This document shows positions 1-10,526 of a DNA stretch of 64,000 nt, piece by piece. Both the position numbers and the translations under genes were made by a program. The stretch spans positions 39,950,397 through 40,014,396 of the forward strand of contig OY804579.1 of assembly GCA_963680875.1 (NCBI GenBank), written 5' to 3'. The stretch is from Bathymodiolus brooksi (Eukaryota > Mollusca > Bivalvia > Mytilida > Modiolidae). The notes beneath the pieces are model-generated. The model was not told the DNA's origin, did not search any database, and saw only the letters and a program-made list of their open reading frames with translations. Numbering within the stretch: the stretch's first letter is position 1; every line of letters starts with the position of its first letter.

Positions 1-167
1 TGATAATTGGCAGGTACAGATGAAGACAATTATATAGATAATGATAGATCCAGAAATTTCTTTTGTTGTTTATATACTTCATTGTGTCAACACTACATAC
101 AAGTGATCACATAGGCATTAGTAGAGCAATGACTTGGTATTATAATCAGTACGCGATGTATGTATAA

Positions 168-470
168 GATATGTACCACTTGTCGTAAGCACGTTCCTGT
201 CCTTTCATCATTCATGACTTATCACCAGGTTTGTAACTAGAGTAACACGACCGGCACCACTAGTGGAACAGGAACTGCTTTCCATTCCGGAGCACCTGAT
301 TTCGTCCCCGGTTTTTAGTGGGGTTCGTGTTACTCGTTCTTTAGTTTTATGTGTAATATTTGTATATCGTTGTTTTTCCTTTTGTCCTTTTTCTTTTGGC
401 CGTTGTGTTGTCTGTTCTTCGGTTTACAGATTCTGATTACCTCTTTGGTATCTTCAAATTCTTCATCATA
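168..470 (+). mobile_element. Family P retroelement, 3' fragment
   Basis: Starts at the segment corresponding to the end of the reverse-transcriptase frame (TACCACTTGTCGTAAGC) and runs through the 3' region to the family end TTTGGTATCTTCAAATTC. It shares long blocks with the copies at 3398, 30222, 51155 and 60517, which is why I treat it as one family. It is 5'-truncated with no usable frame. The assignment to a Penelope-like element is from memory of mussel sequence; the repeat relationship itself is seen directly. Confidence 0.7.
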
Positions 471-1339
471 CAGTAAGTACCATTGAAATAAAAGAAGTTG
501 CCCGTATTGCATATAGAGGGTTTCTTTTTCTGCATTCGTACTCATTTCCTTCAGGGAAAGGCAAGAATCCCTAACGTGCATTCATCTTAACACTATTACA
601 CCCACATCATTAATTCAATGCAACATATTGTAAGCTAAATTATTTTGACCAATTATTTGTCATTATAAGTCATGGGAATGCCAAAGAAGACAACGTTTTA
701 TGACATAATTCCATGCAAGAAAACCTAGTAGGCCTTACGGTCATAAATCTGTGGAGTATGAATTGTGTACTCTTATTATTCAACGATGATCCAATCGGAA
801 TGTTTTATGTATATATTGGATGCATTGTTCTGATTGGCTGTTTTTTATTTGCGAGTATGAGAACAAAATAAAAAAAAAAATATTTTTAATTATTACCGAA
901 AGGAAGGAACATCACCAATCCTTGTAAATCATCATTATATTATATATCTAATGATATATGTCTTGTCGCAAATACAATTACAATTATAATTGCACATGTA
1001 TGTCCGTTCTACTGTGACGTGGTATATTGGTAAATGGTGACGCCATTACACAGTACTCATTAATATTGACCTCCACTACCGATCTTGGTTGGCAATGTTC
1101 CCCCACGTCTTAACAGGTTTCTGCCAAATAAAGATGCTATGGTAATATAAATACCACTGACATTTTGAATCAAATTACTCTTAGGAATTGTAGGATGGAT
1201 AAAAACAGTGACAACAACAATAGGAACCATTAATAAACACACGCATTCCTGGCACCACGACAGACAACAATGATAATTAACGTAAAGTCTTGAGAAATAT
1301 ATGTCGTTATGATATTTTCGTCCTAAGAACACTGTCTTT
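471..1339. other. Unassigned AT-rich stretch
   Basis: I see no recognisable gene, repeat or inverted repeat. The 90-residue minus-strand frame around 1060-1332 has no motif I know and is probably chance. Confidence 0.5.
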
Positions 1340-1990
1340 CACCAACCTTCTTAGCAAGTAATCAGTTAACTACGAGCAGCCACTGACCCTGCTATTGCAT
1401 TGCCCATGTTTATATCATTATTGTTATAATAGCATGTGGTCTTCTTGAGTGGGAGAAGGGCCCAGGTGGCTCAATGAGTTAGGTAGTTGGATTACCTAAC
1501 AACTCATACAAACCTATCACCAATACGGCGTGGGTTCGAGACCGGCTTTGTAAATTACAAAAAGGGTGCACTCGACTCGCAGCCGCAAGTGATAAAGTTT
1601 ACCAGTTGATTGCCCATGATCGGTGGTTCTCTCTGGGTACTCCGGCTTCTTCCACCACTAAAATTGGTCGCCATGATATAGCTGAAATATTGCTGAAAGT
1701 GGCGTTAAAACACCAAAAATCAAATCAAATCAATCTTGAGTGGGAGCGAATTTCGATAGGGTTTTTTAGTTGTCTGTTTATACGGTATCTGTTTTATGGT
1801 ACAAGGTCCAATTACCAATAGGGGTTAAATCCCGACACATTTGTGTGTATATCACAACAATGATCTGGATGTCTAATGCCATTGGTCGTGGTCTTTAAGG
1901 GTTTCAATGTTTCAACTGTTGTTCGATTTGTTGATTTTTGGTGGAATTGTTGATCATCACGAGTACTGTTTTAACTTTATTTTGGGAAAG
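1340..1990 (+). repeat. Family M interspersed repeat, interrupted by a SINE
   Basis: The parts flanking the SINE match the copies at 30020 and 38230 in the same order: a block around TAACTAC...GACCCTG...CATGTTTAT, then GGGAGCGAA..., then TTGGTGGAATTGTTGATCATC. Removing the SINE and one duplication restores a continuous copy. No coding potential is visible. Function and class are unknown; family M is defined here only by repetition within the window. Confidence 0.6.
1443..1746 (+). mobile_element. tRNA-derived SINE, subfamily S1, with 13-bp target-site duplication
   Basis: Element 1456-1733 is flanked by the direct repeat TCTTGAGTGGGAG (1443-1455 and 1734-1746). The 5' head has RNA polymerase III promoter boxes: an A-box-like GTGGCTCAATGAGTTAG near 1466 and a B box GGGTTCGAGACC near 1533. 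A central domain around CTGGGTACTCCGGCTTCTTC is shared with subfamilies S2 and other S1 copies. The 3' tail is a short CAAAT repeat. It sits inside family M. Mobilisation would need a LINE partner in trans; none intact is in the window. Confidence 0.85.
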
Positions 1991-2039
1991 AATAATAGAA
2001 TTATATAGATCTGCACTAGTATGAATATAATATATATTT

Positions 2040-2360
2040 TAACATGACCTCCTTCTTTAGCTTTGTTAACAAACGAGCGGGTTATCCATTCGGTATAATC
2101 TCATTAACACATGCGCCGGTGAATGTGACTGACTTTTCCATTGGCAGCATAAATTGTGTGCGACATTTTCCGCAAGCGTAAATATAAATTACCGTCTTCC
2201 AATCAAAGTATACTACGTATGTGTACTCTTAGACATATCAGAATCGAAATAAATTATGGAAGCCAGAATGTGTTTTGAATTTTAACATGGATTGGCGGAT
2301 ATTAGTAACTAATATCCGCCAATCCATGTTGAAACTCCCAACACATTATGGCTTCCATGA
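2040..2360 (+). mobile_element. Family F fold-back element, copy 1
   Basis: The body from TAACATGACCTCCTTC to TCAGAATCGAAATAAA matches the copies at 52343 and 61884. It ends in a near-perfect hairpin: arms 2257-2306 and 2307-2358 pair over about 50 bp with almost no loop, centred on ATTAGTAACTAAT. No protein is encoded. It is non-autonomous; superfamily unknown. Confidence 0.7.
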
Positions 2361-2368
2361 TTTATTTC

Positions 2369-2600
2369 TTAATTTACAGTTCCTCAAGAATATAATTATA
2401 AATATAGCTAAGAAACAGCCTCCCTCTGGAATTGGCATCCTTAGCCGATGTTGGCTGCTCTGGTTAAGACCTTGTGGTTTTTTGTGATCACAAAGACTTC
2501 TGATTCAGTTGGCTTTTCAATCTTTTGACTTTGACCATAGCTGATGAAGGTTATATCCAGAAACGCGTCGTGCATAATAAATTGGATATCTAAGTTTTGT
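2369..2600 (+). mobile_element. Family H repeat with hammerhead-like 3' end, plus orientation
   Basis: Runs from ATTTACAGTTCCTCAAG through CCTCCCTCTGGAATTGGCAT and GGCTTTTCAATCTTTTGAC to the ribozyme-like core and TTGGATATCTAAG. The same block order recurs on the opposite strand at 2700-2900, giving a tail-to-tail pair about 100 bp apart. Copies also occur at 12270, 15383, 17270, 20785, 36945 and elsewhere. Confidence 0.7.
2533..2577 (+). ncRNA. Hammerhead-ribozyme-like motif, core intact, stem I decayed
   Basis: CTGATGA at 2541-2547, an 11-nt segment that can form a GG/CC stem II, GAAAC at 2560-2564 and GCGTC ending at 2569, where a type I hammerhead would cleave. The two stem I strands pair poorly (flanks GACCATAG and GTGCATAA), so this copy is probably inactive. 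Stem III (ACGCGT) is self-complementary and too short for a monomer, so activity would need a dimer. Confidence 0.5.
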
Positions 2601-2699
2601 TGATCGTCTCGATGCTATTAATAGTTTGCCCCTGATCTCAAGTTTGCATACTTACATTGATTTTTATTTTCATCACATTAGTCTCTGTCCTTTTTATAA

Positions 2700-2900
2700 T
2701 AAAAACGTAGATATCAAAATTAGTGCGCACGACGCATTTCTGGAATAACCTTCATCAGGTACGATCAAAAACGAAAGTTGGAAAGCCAAATAATTTACAG
2801 TTTTGGGAGCAATAAAACCAAAAGGCCTAAACAGGATAACCAAAATCGGATATGGCCACTTATGCCCGAGGGAGGAGTGTTTGCATACTAATACATTATC
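2700..2900 (-). mobile_element. Family H repeat, minus orientation
   Basis: On the minus strand it reads from a region near the GCCCGAGGGAGG block (2861-2875 on plus) to the hammerhead-like core and the AGATATCTACG-type end near 2706. The plus-strand signature GGAGCAATAAAACCAAAAGG is shared with the copies at 36945 and 37371. Confidence 0.7.
2723..2767 (-). ncRNA. Hammerhead-ribozyme-like motif, best-preserved copy
   Basis: Read on the minus strand: CTGATGA (2758-2752), stem II segment with GG and CC, GAAA (2740-2737), then TGCGTC ending at 2731. The stem I strands are GATCGTAC (2766-2759) and GTGCGCAC (2730-2723), which pair C-G, A-T, T-G wobble, G-C and C-G next to the core. This geometry matches a type I hammerhead as found in Penelope-like elements and animal retrozymes. 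Weak points: stem II has an A-A opposition at its base, and stem III needs a partner molecule. Confidence 0.6.
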
Positions 2901-3195
2901 AGGGTCTTAATGAGTTATATCATTACATTGAGTAGACTAATTTGTTTGAAGTTTGTCGACACCAAAGCTGTTATCAGACTCCGTAAATCAAACAGACAAT
3001 GTTCAGTAATGCTGTTATGCATTGTTAGTTTCAGACTTCCTGATAAGCAGTGGTTATTTATGGTTTCCCAGCACTCCCACTGGATTTTAATGTTATTATC
3101 CAATGAGACCTCGCCTTTACATAAACAGCAAAATATAGTACATTATTCTTGGTTTATTCCATACACATATGAATTTAACTCTTTAAGTGTTAATG
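2901..3195. other. Unassigned stretch
   Basis: No gene or repeat recognised. Overlapping 97- and 62-residue frames on opposite strands have no known motif. Confidence 0.4.
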
Positions 3196-3315
3196 TTTTA
3201 TGACAACAAAGTTACAACAGTTATAGTCAACAATTCCACCAATGTCAACAAACAAAAATGTCACCTGTCACATCAAATTACTGTGCACAGACAAGACCAC
3301 GACGTTTGACGTTGG
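3195..3315 (-). repeat. Family M fragment
   Basis: The minus strand carries the family M block with GGTGGAATTGTTGAC and a following GTCGTGGTCTTG, which correspond to 1886-1960 of the first copy. Short and diverged. Confidence 0.45.
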
Positions 3316-3397
3316 AAATCCAGCTCTTGGCTTGATATATAAGCATTATATATCAACACTTCAATGATGCCTGTATCTGTTATATATCAGATTCTAT

Positions 3398-3725
3398 TTG
3401 CCGAAGAAGAGTTTGAAGATACCAAAGGGGCAATCAGAATCCGTATATCGAAGAAGAACAGACAGCACAGTGGCCAAAAGAAAAAGTACAAAAGGACAAA
3501 CAACGATCAACAAAACATACATATAAAACTAAAGGTCGAGAAACACGAACCCCACTAAAAACCTGGGGTGAACTCAGGTGCTCCGGAAGGGTAAGCAGTT
3601 CCTGCTCCACTAGTGACACCCGTCGTGTTAATCTAGAAACAAACCCGGTGATAAGTCATGAACGAAGAATTAGTGTCTCACTCGGTTCAATGTACCACAA
3701 GTCACAATTATTGACGTGTCGTAAG
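3398..3725 (-). mobile_element. Family P retroelement, 3' fragment
   Basis: On plus it begins GAGTTTGAAGATACCAAAGG, the reverse complement of the family 3' end, and runs through CACGAACCCCACTAAAAACC and GCAGTTCCTGCTCCACTAGT to the GTGATAAGTCATGAACGA block. It is 5'-truncated. The open frames on both strands here are remnants of the repeat, not genes. Confidence 0.7.
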
Positions 3726-4252
3726 TAGTAATTTTTTACTGTCAGCTAAATAACTCAAATGATTTATTAAATACTCAATTCCAATAGAACTAGCCATAAA
3801 TCCAGATGTACATGTATCTATAATGAGGGTTCTTTGAATACCATATAACTCTACTGAGGTATTTAAAAGAAGGCTCTGAACATGATACCATTATCATTTG
3901 AAATTCCATTGCAAAGACACTGTAAATTATTTTCAGTACTGATATATTGTAATAAAATTGGGTTTCGTTATAAATATATGCTAAACGTACAGCATTTCCG
4001 ATTAGCTACAAATATTGCGTTTTGACCAATATTGCTGTCCACACTTGGGCCTCAGGTACATCCTATAAAGGTTCCGGATAAAGTTATATTTCTACGCAAG
4101 CAGCATGTGACGAAATACAGAGGTATGACGAATATAGGTGTTGCATCCTTTTTTCAGGGATCAGTACTGCAGAAATTGGACGAAACTGTGATTAATTGTT
4201 ACCATAACGTTTCTATATATATACACTTGCATGTCACATATACAGCAATATG
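3726..4252. other. Unassigned AT-rich stretch
   Basis: Nothing recognised on either strand. Confidence 0.5.
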
Positions 4253-4312
4253 ATGGGTGGTGCCAGTGGAAAAAGAACTGCTTACGCTTCTGAAGCACCT
4301 GAGTTCTCTATG
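4253..4312 (+). mobile_element. Family P short fragment
   Basis: The block GTGCCAGTGGAAAAAGAACTG followed by GAAGCACCTGAGTTC matches the middle of the P 3' region. It stops at a run of cytosines at 4315-4326. Confidence 0.5.
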
Positions 4313-4680
4313 TCCCCCCCCCCCCCGCTCCGCGACATAGGGACATTGTAATTGTGTATGTCAGTCCCTGACACTGTGAACGCAACTTTGACACCGTACG
4401 ACGGAATTTTGTCATATTTGGTAGGATTATTAGTCCTGACATTTAGATGAGCCTGTGATGGAGCCATTAGAAATCCTCCACATTTGTAAAAGTTATAGGA
4501 CGGAGAGTGACTATTTTATACATACCGTAACATAGATTTTGTTTCACGCACCTAGTTGTGCATACTTATGATTACCACTTACCCTGTTCGTCTACTCATG
4601 GACCATGTAAGCATAACTCTTTATAATCCATTCCTTATAATTTTAGACACTTATTCTCTATATACTTTATTCTTTTATGA
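4313..4680. other. Unassigned stretch
   Basis: A C-run, then AT-rich DNA with no recognised feature. Confidence 0.4.
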
Positions 4681-4681
4681 T

Positions 4682-7300
4682 TATGTCTCCCCCACTTTGG
4701 TGGGGAGACATATTGTTTGTGTCCTGTTCGTCCGTCCGTCCGTCCGTCTGTCCGTCACACAGATTGTCAGCGCAACTCCTCTGAAACTACTGAACAGAAT
4801 TTCATTAAACGTGGTAGGTAGTAAGGACACCATATGTAGTTGTGCATATTACCAGGAAATTTTGATCGCCTGAATTTTGTGAGAGCTATGCCCATTTGAA
4901 CTTAGAAATTTCCCGAAATATACTTCTGAAGCAGCTTCTCAGCGCAACTCCTCTGAAACCACTGAACAGAATTTCATCAAACTTGGTAGGTAGTAAGGAC
5001 ACCATATGTAGTTGTGCATATTACCAGGCAATTTTGATCGCCTGAATTTTGTGGGAGTTATGCCCCTTTGAACTTAGAAATTTTCCGAAGTTTACTACTG
5101 AAGCAGCTTGGCAGCGCAACTCCTCTGAAACTACTGAACAGAATTTCATGACACTTGGTAGGTAGTAAGGACACCATATGTAGTTGTGCATATTACCAGG
5201 AAATTTTGATTTCCTAAATTTTGTGGGAGTTATGCCCCTTTGAACCACTATTGATTTTAGAAGAACAAAACTCCTTTAAAATCATTGGAACATAGTACCT
5301 GTAACCCATGCTTTAGCATTTTTGATCAAATTATTTTTGTGTTTCATGGATTAAAAACAGCTTTTTTTTTTGTTATTCATTGAAGCTTAATTTTATTTGT
5401 TACCTAAATAGATTTTTATATCTCCCCCCACTTTGGTGGGGAGACATATTGTTTTTGTCCTGTCCGTCTGTCCGTCCGTCCGTCTATCCGTCACATAGTT
5501 TGTCAGCGCAACTCCTCTGAAACTACTGAACAGAATTTCATGACACTTGGTAGGTAGTAAGGACACCATATGTAGTTGTGAAAATTACCAGGATATTTTG
5601 ATCGCCTGAATTTTATGGGATTTATGAACTTAGAAATTTCCCGAAGTTTACTACTGAAGCAGCTTGTCAGCGCAACTCCTCTGAAACTACTGAACAGAAT
5701 TTCATGACACTTGGTAGGTAGTAAGGATACAATATGTAGTTGTGCATATTACCAGGAAATTTTGATCGCCTGAATTTTGTGGGAGCTATGCCCCTTCGAA
5801 CTTAGAAATTTCCCGAAATTTACTACTAAAGCAGCTTGTCAGCGCAACTCTTCTGAAACTACTGAACAGAATTTCATGAAACTTGGTAGATAGTAAGGGC
5901 ATCATATGTAATTGTGCATATTGCCAGGAAATTTTGATCTCCTGAATTTTGTGGGAGTTATGCCCCTTTGAACTTAAAAAATTCCCGAAATATACTACTG
6001 AAGCAGCTTGTCAGGGCAACTCCTCTGAAACTGCTGAACAGAATTTCATGAAACTTGGTAGGTAGTAAGAACACAATATGCGGTTGTGCATATTACCAGG
6101 AAATTTTGATCTCCTGAATTTTGTGGGGGTTATGCCCCCTTGAACTTAAAAAATTCCCGAAATATACTACTAAAGTAGCTTGTCAGGGTAACTCCTCTGA
6201 AACGGCTGAACAAAATTTCATGATACTTGGTAGGTAGTAAGAACACAATATGCGGTTGTACATATTACCAGGAAATTTTGATCTCCTGAATTTTGTGGGA
6301 GTTATGCCCCCTTGAACTTAAAAATTCCCGAAATATACTACTGAAGTAGCTTGTCAGGGCAACTCCTCTGAAACTGCTGAACAAAATTTCATGAAACTTG
6401 GTAGGTAGTAAGAACACAATATGCGGTTGTGCATATTACCAGGAAATTTTAATCTCCTGAATTTTGTGGGAGTTATGCCCCTTTGAACCACCATTGATTT
6501 TAGAAGAACAAAACTCCTTTAAAATCATTGGAACATAGGCTGAGCAATTTTCTGGAATGGGGAACTTTGCCATGACAATATGGAATAGTACCTGTAACCC
6601 ATGCTTTAGCACTTTTGATCAAATTATTTTTGTGTTTCATGGATTAAAAACAGTCTTTTTTTTGTTATTCATTGAAGCTTAATTTTATTTGTTACCTAAA
6701 TATACTTTTATGTCTCCCCCACTTTGGTGGGGAGACATATTGTTTTTGTCCTGTCCGTCCGTCCGTCCGTCCGTCCGTCCGTCTATCCGTCACATAGTTT
6801 GTCAGCGCAACTCCTCTGAAACTACTGAACAGAATGTCATGAAACTTGGTAGGTAGTAAGGACACCATATGTAGTTGTGCATATTACCAGGAAATTTTGA
6901 TCGCCTGAATTTTGTGGGATTTATGGCCCTTTGAACTTAGAAATTTCCCGAAATTTACTACTGAAGCAGCTTGTCAGCGCAGCTCCTCTGAAAATACTGA
7001 ACAGAATTTCATGACACTTAGTAAGTAGTAAGGACACCATATGTAGTTGTGCATATTATCAGGAAATTTTGATCTCCTGAATTTTGTGGGAGTTATGCCC
7101 CTTTGAACTTAGAAATTTCCCGAAATTTACTACTGAAGCAGCTTGTCAGCGCAGCTCCTCTGAAACTACTGAACAGAATTTCATGAAACTTGGTAGGTAG
7201 TAAGGACACATTAATTTTATTTGTTACCTAAATAGATTTTTTACCTTTGACTGCAGTTTGTGGGACGGGGGGAGACATACGTTTTTGCGGGCAAAAACAA
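4682..7300 (+). mobile_element. Pearl-like element cluster, three modules
   Basis: Three modules start with the palindrome TGTCTCCCCCACTTTGGTGG (4685, ~5421, 6711), each followed by a CCGT/GTCC microsatellite and a run of ~164-172-bp core repeats. Cores begin at 4768, 4940 and 5112; 5504, 5668, 5840, 6012, 6184 and 6355; 6803, 6975 and 7147. Modules one and two end in the same unique 3' block (ACTCCTTTAAAATCATTGG... GTTATTCATTGAAGCTTAA). The third is truncated in its third core and ends in GGGGGGAGACATACG. The microsatellite motif plus ~160-bp cores is what I recall for bivalve pearl elements, which may be non-autonomous Helitron relatives. No protein is encoded. Confidence 0.8.
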
Positions 7301-7814
7301 ACTTTAATTGGATGTTGTTATCAACTTCTTAGATCAATTGTTATTTTACGATATCACGCTAGATTTCATATTAATGCTATTTCCACTTCTGATCGATGAA
7401 TGCTGCGGATATCCGGAATAAAAGATTGATGCGATTACAAACACAGTCATCGGAAGGTGCCAATTATATTTATTGGATTATTGCCACGGGAGTTCAACAT
7501 ATTATAAGATTATAGGGATTATAAAAACACAAATAGGACTTGAAGAGACAGAGGTAAAAAAAAGTTCACCATTGTTTGTGTTTATGCATGGATAGCGGCA
7601 TACATGGATAGACCGACATGGCCCTGTGGTACCATTAATCGGTCTAATCTGGTAACATTGTTGTGCCTCTCGTTCATTTCCTTATCTTTCAGTCGTTGTG
7701 TTGTCTCTTGTATTGCAATGTTTTATTGCCAACTGAAGGGATTGATGTTGTGGTGGTTAATCAGAATGCTACAGTTATAAATGGCATTGTTGTATGCGAG
7801 TACATGACTTAGGG
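7301..7814. other. Unassigned stretch
   Basis: No gene or repeat recognised. Confidence 0.45.
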
Positions 7815-8045
7815 ACAAATGTCACGAGTGGAGCAGAAACTATTCACCCTTCCGTTGCACACGAGTTCACTTTCGATATGTTATGGGGTTGGCGTTGTAG
7901 GTTTCTGTAGTGTTTTGTATATCATTGTTTGTCACCTTCTCCTTTTTGTTTTGGTCATTGCATTGTCTTGTCCTTCGATATACGGCTTCTTCTTACCTCT
8001 TTTAGTATATTCAAACTTTTCTTGTATACTATTGCTCGTATAGCT
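7815..8045 (+). mobile_element. Family P 3' fragment
   Basis: GAGTGGAGCAGAAACTATTC through to a diverged 3' end around TTAGTATATTCAAACTTTTC. It lacks the upstream coding part. The 74-residue frame here is the P 3' region read in one phase. Confidence 0.65.
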
Positions 8046-8655
8046 ATGATAAAGATCATCCTGGTAAAAATGCAAATCTGATCCAAATGTTATAATATTA
8101 AAATTAAAATTAAAAAAACACACAAATACTGCAAGTCAATATTTATAATTAAATAAAAGTAAGATTGAAACTTGCAATAATGATTGACTGAATTTTGTTT
8201 TGATGTCTTCGGGGTAATTTCTTATTAGCACTAGTCAGGATTGTCAAAAATGTTTACCCTTAAGACAAGTGCTTCTTTTATCGCTATTACTAGTTCTATC
8301 AATTTATCTAGTTATTGGAAGACCATGATCAGCTTGCAAAGTCTTATAAATTCTTTGTTTGCATATGATGACAAAAATATTTACAAAAAAAATCACGCAA
8401 ACTAATTACGATGTACTGCAAGCTTGTTATCGTTAATACTTCAAACTATTCATATTCGAATTTCAATAAGCTTATCCATAGCTCATAATTGATAAGTCTG
8501 ATGACATTTTAAATAAATCATGTTCTTGTAAGTGTTTTTATTTGATGGAACTTCAAAACGTTTTCATAACCTTGACTAACAGATCAGGACAACGATCTTC
8601 AAAATATTATACAGAAAAATAACGGTTCAGCAACAAGAAACAACTGCAACTGAGA
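8046..8655. other. Unassigned AT-rich stretch
   Basis: A short block GATCCAAATGTTATAAT near 8088 resembles the 3' end of the LINE at 26135 and could be a tiny LINE tail. Otherwise nothing recognised. Confidence 0.35.
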
Positions 8656-8659
8656 ATGA

Positions 8660-8800
8660 AAGGGAATCCGGAAGGGTAAGCAGTTCCTGCTCCACATGTG
8701 GTACCAGTGCTGTTACTCTTAGTAAACACCCGGTGATAAGTCATAAATGAGGAAAGAACACAACATCTCCGTGGTCATTTGTGGCAGATATATTCCATAC
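8660..8800 (-). mobile_element. Family P fragment
   Basis: CCGGAAGGGTAAGCAGTTCC, then the GGTGATAAGTCATAAATGAGG block, in the minus orientation. It is cut at both ends. Confidence 0.65.
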
Positions 8801-9177
8801 TAACTAACCCTCAGAAGACGCCTTAATAGCCCCGACTAAGTGCACATGCACAAATAGAGCATCTACTCTTAGTCATAGCACACATAATAGCAAGGCCTCA
8901 GTCAGCACGTACTACAATCGGCTGAAATGCTTGATCCAGGCAGATGATACACTGTCCGACGAAAGCTGCTTCAATCAGTAGATGACTGATTGCCAGTATG
9001 GATGGTAACAACCAAAAACAACTCTCTCACGCGTAAATTTCTTTCTGTTGCTATTATCTAATGTGATTTTGACTATTCCTTCTCGTTTTAGTATGCTGAG
9101 GTTTCACAAATATTGAAAAATAATCTTCAAATTGCCCAAATGTAAACAGTAAGATTCAATGAAAAACAAAACAACGT
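8801..9177. other. Unassigned stretch
   Basis: No recognised feature. Confidence 0.4.
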
Positions 9178-9680
9178 ATATCAAACCATTCATAGCGTGT
9201 GCTTTGTCTATCCCACCATTTACAACATGTGCTTTCCTATCAAACCATTCATAGCGTGTGCTTTGTCTATCCCACCATTTACAACATGTGCTTTTCTATC
9301 AAACCATTCATAGCGTGTGCTTTGTCTATCCCACCATTTACAACATGTGCTTTTCTATCAAACCATTCATAGCGTGTGCTTTGTCTATCCCACCATTTAC
9401 AACATGTGCTTTTCTATCAAACCATTCATAGCGTGTGCTTTGTCTATCCCACCATTTACAACATGTGCTTTTCTATCAAACCATTCATAGCGTGTGCTTT
9501 GTCTATCCCACCATTTACAACATGTGCTTTTCTATCAAACCATTCATAGCGTGTGCTTTGTCTATCCCACCATTTACAACATGTGCTTTTCTATCAAACC
9601 ATTCATAGCGTGTGCTTTGTCTATCCCACCATTTACAACATGTGCTTTTCTATCAAACCATTTATAGTATGTGCTCGTCT
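9178..9680. repeat. 59-bp tandem array, 8 copies plus a decayed ninth
   Basis: The block CATAGCGTGTGCTTTGTC recurs at 9191, 9250, 9309, 9368, 9427, 9486, 9545 and 9604, exactly 59 bp apart. Each unit consists of two related halves (AACCATTCATAGCGTGTGCT and CACCATTTACAACATGTGCT), so the array grew from an older ~29-bp duplication. Copies are nearly identical, which implies recent expansion. Confidence 0.95.
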
Positions 9681-10420
9681 ATCATCAACACCATTACATT
9701 ACGTTTTAATGATATTAACCTAAGAAAATAATCTCATAGAATCAATGGTTTCCTGCAGGCAACATGGTCTTACATATGTTAAGGAAAACTGAGGATTATG
9801 GAAATCAGAAAATTGTTAGGTTTGGACATTTTCGGTGAAATTCCAATAAAGTAACTTCGGAATAAAACTATTAATTGAAAACAGACAGAAATAGCATTGT
9901 AAGTTGGAGATAATTTCATCAGCTATAGTCTGCTTGTGGGCATTTGACACTTATTTAGTTAGAGTTAATGAGACGAGGATAATGTATTCTTTAAGTGTGC
10001 TTTTTTTTTTTATTATTTATATCCATTTCGTCAATAATACTGCATTTTTGTATTTTTCTCTAGATATTTTCAATAATTTGGTTTATTCAGCAAAACATGA
10101 TTGTGATGGCACGTACCAACAAATCTTTGTTATTTAAATAGTAAATGGCTGTCATCCGTGAACAGCGATGGGATCTAATTTTTGGAAATGCGCATATGGT
10201 TTAGTTTAAAATTAGACATGTTCTTATTAAACTATTGATTAAGGATATACTCTATTGCTTTCTTTCTATTGACCATACAATGTGAAACAACAGCAAAGGT
10301 TGACAATATTCATAGCAGAACTACACGAACTACTCATATTTCTGTGTATAGAAATGAAGAGCGAAACCGTTGGTTATTTCGGTTGTCTGCAATTCTCACC
10401 TGGTGTTATACTCACAATGT
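9681..10420. other. Unassigned AT-rich stretch
   Basis: Nothing recognised. The 77-residue plus frame at 9904 has no known motif. Confidence 0.45.
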
Positions 10421-10526
10421 TTTTGTAATTATTTGGCTTTCCAATCTTTTGACTTTGAGAGTACCTGGAAAAGTTTATTCCAGTAACGTGTCGTGCACAC
10501 TAAATTATATCTCTACTTTTTTTTAA
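10420..10526 (+). mobile_element. Family H fragment, ribozyme core decayed
   Basis: GGCTTTCCAATCTTTTGACT, a core with CTGGAAA in place of CTGATGA, then TTATTCCAG and GTCGTGCACACTAAATTAT. The order matches intact H copies, but the catalytic bases are lost. Confidence 0.65.

Noticed and set aside
9178..9680. CRISPR-like array
   Set aside because: The 59-bp units are contiguous tandem copies with no variable spacers, in eukaryotic sequence.
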